Positions 61,180 to 64,000 of a DNA stretch of 64,000 bases are shown here, one piece after another. This DNA is from IOR16 sp963521065 (GTDB lineage Bacteria > Bacillota > Clostridia > Peptostreptococcales > Anaerovoracaceae), in assembly GCA_963521065.1 (NCBI GenBank), contig CAUQTI010000010.1, positions 47,218-111,217 on the forward strand. The letters run 5' to 3'. Under the pieces are notes generated by a model. The model was not told the DNA's origin. It worked only from the letters and a program-made list of their open reading frames with translations, and searched no databases. Each line of letters starts with the position of its first letter. Position 1 is the stretch's first letter. Made by a program: the position numbers and the translations under genes.

Positions 61180-61716
61180 ATTTAAATAAATTGGTTTACA
61201 ATATTTATAATAAGCTGAATTTTGTTTGTCAAGAGTAAATTTAATACAATTAAAGCTTTTTAAGTGTAAAAATGAGTCTTTTAAGCGCAAAGGTCATTTT
61301 TTATTTTGTACATGCTATTATGAGAGCAGAAATTTGTAGGAAATTTGCATAGATTTCCGCTATGCAGACTTTCATCTTGACACGCCAAAGGCTTTGGGTG
61401 TGGGCGTATGCTACTGGGCAAAGCAATTTGTTGGAGGGGTAAGCTAACAAGACACGATACGGTATCCTGTTAGTCAATGAATTGGAAGCAGTCTAGAAAA
61501 CCGTGCCTGACGAGCTTGGCATCGCTATAGAGCGAACGCTGGCAGTGGCACTGCAATTATTCATAGAGCAGATGCCTTTGGAGCGCTATACCGACCTGGC
61601 GGGCAACGGCAAGCTTTCTTGCTCCAACGGTATTGACCTACAGGTGGGGCATTTTTGTTTTACATGCAATGGTTAATTAGAATATGGTAAATATAAGTAT
61701 CTTAGGAGGATGTAAA
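61180..61716. other. Debris region between the YobI remnant and the surface-protein gene
   Basis: 537 bp with no intact gene. A terminator-like hairpin (AAAAATGA at 61268-61275, TCATTTTTT at 61294-61302) lies near the start. From about 61330 the DNA becomes more GC-rich. A broken frame (61446-61676, TAG at 61494-61496) reads RYGILLVNELEAV, stop, then KTVPDELGIAIERTLAVALQ and IEQMPLERYTDLAG. It looks like a protein fragment, but I do not recognise it. The composition shift suggests transferred or decayed DNA. Confidence 0.5.
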
Positions 61717-64000
61717 ATGACAAAAATCATAAGAAAGAAATTATTGGCGAGTATATTGAGTGTTGCAATGCTGATAAGCTTTATGCCTGCAATGACACTT
61801 ACGGTAAGTGCTGCTGAGTCGGGTCCATACACTGCTACGGTAAATGATTCTCTAGAATTGTATGTTTCTGAATTGTCTGGGTTAGATAACTTTAGTGACA
61901 TCATTTCTTCAGGATGGGCATATGTACAAGGTTACACACAACCTTCATCTGGTTCTAATTTTGCTATGTTGTATTTTGTTGATCCAGATTTCACTACAGG
62001 TGTTGGAGAGGTGAATTATTTGGACGACATTGACGTTATGTCGGATGATTCCCTGCAAAGAGCTGATGAAACAATTTATTTTAAGGCAGACACAGCGGGA
62101 GAGTATACTTTTTATATACGAATTGATAATGCGGATTTTGGAGAGATTGTCGTAACAAGGGAAATTACTGTAACCGTCACCAACGGTGACACCACCAAGC
62201 CGACATTGACCGCGGGAGCCGTAAACAGAACCAGCAATACCACAGCTACTGTAAATTTTACCTCTGACACTGAGGGAAGCTATTACTATAAAGTGGTAGA
62301 AGACGGAGATGTAGAACCGACGATAGATACTGGCGGGGTAGGAACAACCTGTACAACGTCTGAAACAACAATTACAAATCCTACTGGTTTAACAGCAGGG
62401 GCAATGGATATTTATATCATAGTAAAGGATGGGGCAGGGAATGAAAGTACTCCTTTAAAGATAGATATAGATGCTTATATTTCAAGTGATGCAACATTGA
62501 AAACATCTTCGACGGTGAAGGGTGAAGCAGTGACAAGCCTTGGAACACCAAGCGCAACGTTAGGTTCTGAAACCGCTGGGGCAGTAACGATTACAGCGGC
62601 AAAAGCGGCAGATACTAGCAATGCGACTACCTTTGTTACGCTGTTTGAGAAAAATGATTCCAATGCTACTGTGAAAGCTGTGAAGTATGCTTCGAGTTCA
62701 TCTACAGAAGGCTTTGAAACGGATGCAGCATATGCAAATGAGGCAATAGCTGACGGAGACTTCTTTATTATTAAGGTGATAGCAGAGGATGCTGTAAAAG
62801 TAAACTACTATAGAATAAATGTAGAAGTAACTCCTGTCCCATCGACAACAAAGGCAATTACCGCCTTCAACTTTAATGGATTAACACCAAATGTAATCGG
62901 AACTGTGAATGAAGGCGCAAAAACCATCGCACTCACAGTGCCTTATGGAACAAACGTGACGTCATTGGTACCAATCATAACCCACACCGGAGCAAGCCTA
63001 TCTCCAAACACAGGGGTACCGCAAAACTTTACAAGCCCAGTAACCTATACTGTAACAGCGGCAGACAGCAGTACCCAGCAGTATACAGTAACGGTTAGTG
63101 TAGCGGCAAACCCGATAAATGCTGCAAAAAGTTTAACAGCAGACACAACAAGCAACAGTGTGGATAATGACTTGGAAATCACCTTTACAGAAGATGCAGC
63201 ATTTAGAAGCGGGATTACAGCCATATCATACAATGGTAATACACTGACGGCATCACAATATGACACAACAAAAAGCGGAAAAGTCATATTAAAACCAAGC
63301 GTATCGGGCAATACCTATTTGAGAACACCAGGTACAGCCAATGTTGTCATTAAATCGACAGGCTATAATGACTCGACGGTATCCCAAACGATTAACGCAG
63401 GAGTAGTTACAAGTCTAGAGGTTACAACCCAGCCAGTACCAGGGACAGCCAGTGGGGATGCTTTTGGAACCCAGCCGGTTGTAAAACTAAAGGATCAATA
63501 TGGAAATTATTGTATGACAGGAGTTTCAGCCACAACGAATGTAGTGGCAACAGCTAAAGCAGTGACAGGCGCTTGGACAATCGGAGGGACGACAACAAAG
63601 GCGGCCTCTGGTGGGATAGCGACCTTTACAGATTTGACTTGTACCTTGACGACAGTAGGAAACGGACGAATCACCTTTACAAGTGGTTCGGTTGCTGTGG
63701 ATAGTGATGAGTTCAACATTACTCAGAATGTAGCGAAGATTTTGACCGCGGATACCACTGGCAATAGCGTGGATAATGATATAGAAATTACCTTTGCATC
63801 AGATGCCTCTTTTGAGGGAGCAATTACCGGAGTAAGCTTCAATGGTATTGCACTGACCGTAACCACTGATTATGTAGTGGGAAGCGGAAAGGTAACTTTA
63901 AAGCCAAGTGGAGGAAATGCAGTTTTAAGAACCCCAGGAACAGCAAATGTAGTGATTACAGCATCCGGCTATGGTGATTCGACTGTATCTCAGACTATAA
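61717..64000 (+). CDS. Large secreted Ig-like / HID-repeat surface protein, 3' end outside window
   Basis: The frame is open from ATG 61717 (AGGAGG upstream) to the window end, 761 codons. A signal peptide (MTKIIRKKLLASILSVAMLI, cleaved near VSAAES) leads to an N-terminal domain, then Ig/FN3-like units with long Thr/Asp-rich strands. A DUF5018-like Ig unit follows (about residues 385-465, ITAFNFNGLTPN and VTYTVTAADSSTQQYTV). Next is an HID unit (Shr-type haem/haemoglobin-interacting, former DUF1533), an invasin-like Ig unit (VTTQPVPGTASGDAFGTQP, KLKDQYGN), and a second HID unit reaching the edge. Further repeats and an anchor likely lie downstream. Cell-surface adhesion or ligand binding is inferred. 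Confidence 0.82.
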   Translation, partial: MTKIIRKKLLASILSVAMLISFMPAMTLTVSAAESGPYTATVNDSLELYVSELSGLDNFSDIISSGWAYVQGYTQPSSGSNFAMLYFVDPDFTTGVGEVNYLDDIDVMSDDSLQRADETIYFKADTAGEYTFYIRIDNADFGEIVVTREITVTVTNGDTTKPTLTAGAVNRTSNTTATVNFTSDTEGSYYYKVVEDGDVEPTIDTGGVGTTCTTSETTITNPTGLTAGAMDIYIIVKDGAGNESTPLKIDIDAYISSDATLKTSSTVKGEAVTSLGTPSATLGSETAGAVTITAAKAADTSNATTFVTLFEKNDSNATVKAVKYASSSSTEGFETDAAYANEAIADGDFFIIKVIAEDAVKVNYYRINVEVTPVPSTTKAITAFNFNGLTPNVIGTVNEGAKTIALTVPYGTNVTSLVPIITHTGASLSPNTGVPQNFTSPVTYTVTAADSSTQQYTVTVSVAANPINAAKSLTADTTSNSVDNDLEITFTEDAAFRSGITAISYNGNTLTASQYDTTKSGKVILKPSVSGNTYLRTPGTANVVIKSTGYNDSTVSQTINAGVVTSLEVTTQPVPGTASGDAFGTQPVVKLKDQYGNYCMTGVSATTNVVATAKAVTGAWTIGGTTTKAASGGIATFTDLTCTLTTVGNGRITFTSGSVAVDSDEFNITQNVAKILTADTTGNSVDNDIEITFASDASFEGAITGVSFNGIALTVTTDYVVGSGKVTLKPSGGNAVLRTPGTANVVITASGYGDSTVSQTI
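63130..63393 (+). repeat. HID-type repeat unit 1
   Basis: An 88-residue unit from SLTADTTSNSVDNDLEITF to LRTPGTANVVIKSTGYNDST within the surface-protein gene. It is closely similar in protein and DNA to the unit at 63739. Confidence 0.8.
63739..64000 (+). repeat. HID-type repeat unit 2 (cut by window end)
   Basis: The second copy, ILTADTTGNSVDNDIEITF to LRTPGTANVVITASGYGDST. The two copies share the order and spacing of nearly all motifs, with a start-to-start distance of 609 bp, so the repeating module is one HID unit plus one Ig-like unit. Confidence 0.8.

Overview
The window reads as chromosomal DNA of a low-GC, Gram-positive, endospore-forming anaerobe of the class Clostridia. The evidence is the set of sporulation and germination genes (yqfC-yqfD, a SpoIID/LytB protein, YlmC/YmxH, TepA, a gerA-C-B operon), pyruvate phosphate dikinase, the IspH-ribosomal protein S1 fusion, strong GGAGG ribosome binding sites and frequent TTG starts. 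I cannot fix the genus from sequence alone. About 65 protein genes are supported. No tRNA, rRNA, CRISPR array, intact insertion sequence or complete prophage was seen.

Layout. 1-3950: 3' end of dnaK, then dnaJ, prmA and rsmE. 3976-7770: cell-surface genes (an M23 peptidase fused to a polysaccharide deacetylase, and a secreted kelch/Ig-like protein). 8029-18036: translation and RNA housekeeping (mtaB, hinT, rpsU, yqeY), then the run yqfC-yqfD-phoH-ybeY-cdd-era-recO-DUF4342-glyQS. 18322-26770: ppdK, a dipeptidase, an OPT transporter, a small PqqD-like/membrane winged-helix pair, ylmC and tepA. 26900-35206: a nine-gene Tad (type IVc) pilus operon headed by tandem Spo0A-box-like sequences. 35296-38640: a tiny zinc-ribbon gene and the metNIQ methionine importer. 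38554-42148: the ger operon on the minus strand. 42301-49476: a SPOR protein, rarA, the ispH-S1 fusion, shikimate kinase, a TauE/SafE permease and a secreted propeller-like protein. 49493-51624: recN and argR on the minus strand, divergent from ruvCAB, spoIID-like, queA, tgt, metA and an RNA methyltransferase (to 60087). 60088-64000: an accessory segment with a decayed YobI-family P-loop NTPase, unassigned debris, and the start of a large secreted Ig-like/HID-repeat protein that runs off the window.

How the genes work together. Most of the window is core Clostridia gene order. The parts most worth attention are the Tad operon and the accessory end. The Tad operon has a putative direct link to the sporulation regulator Spo0A, a 107-nt tadZ/tadA gene overlap, a pilin with Gln where Glu5 is usual, and a pseudopilin carrying two identically spaced His/Cys modules. 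The accessory end holds a dead YobI-type NTPase beside a repeat-rich surface protein.
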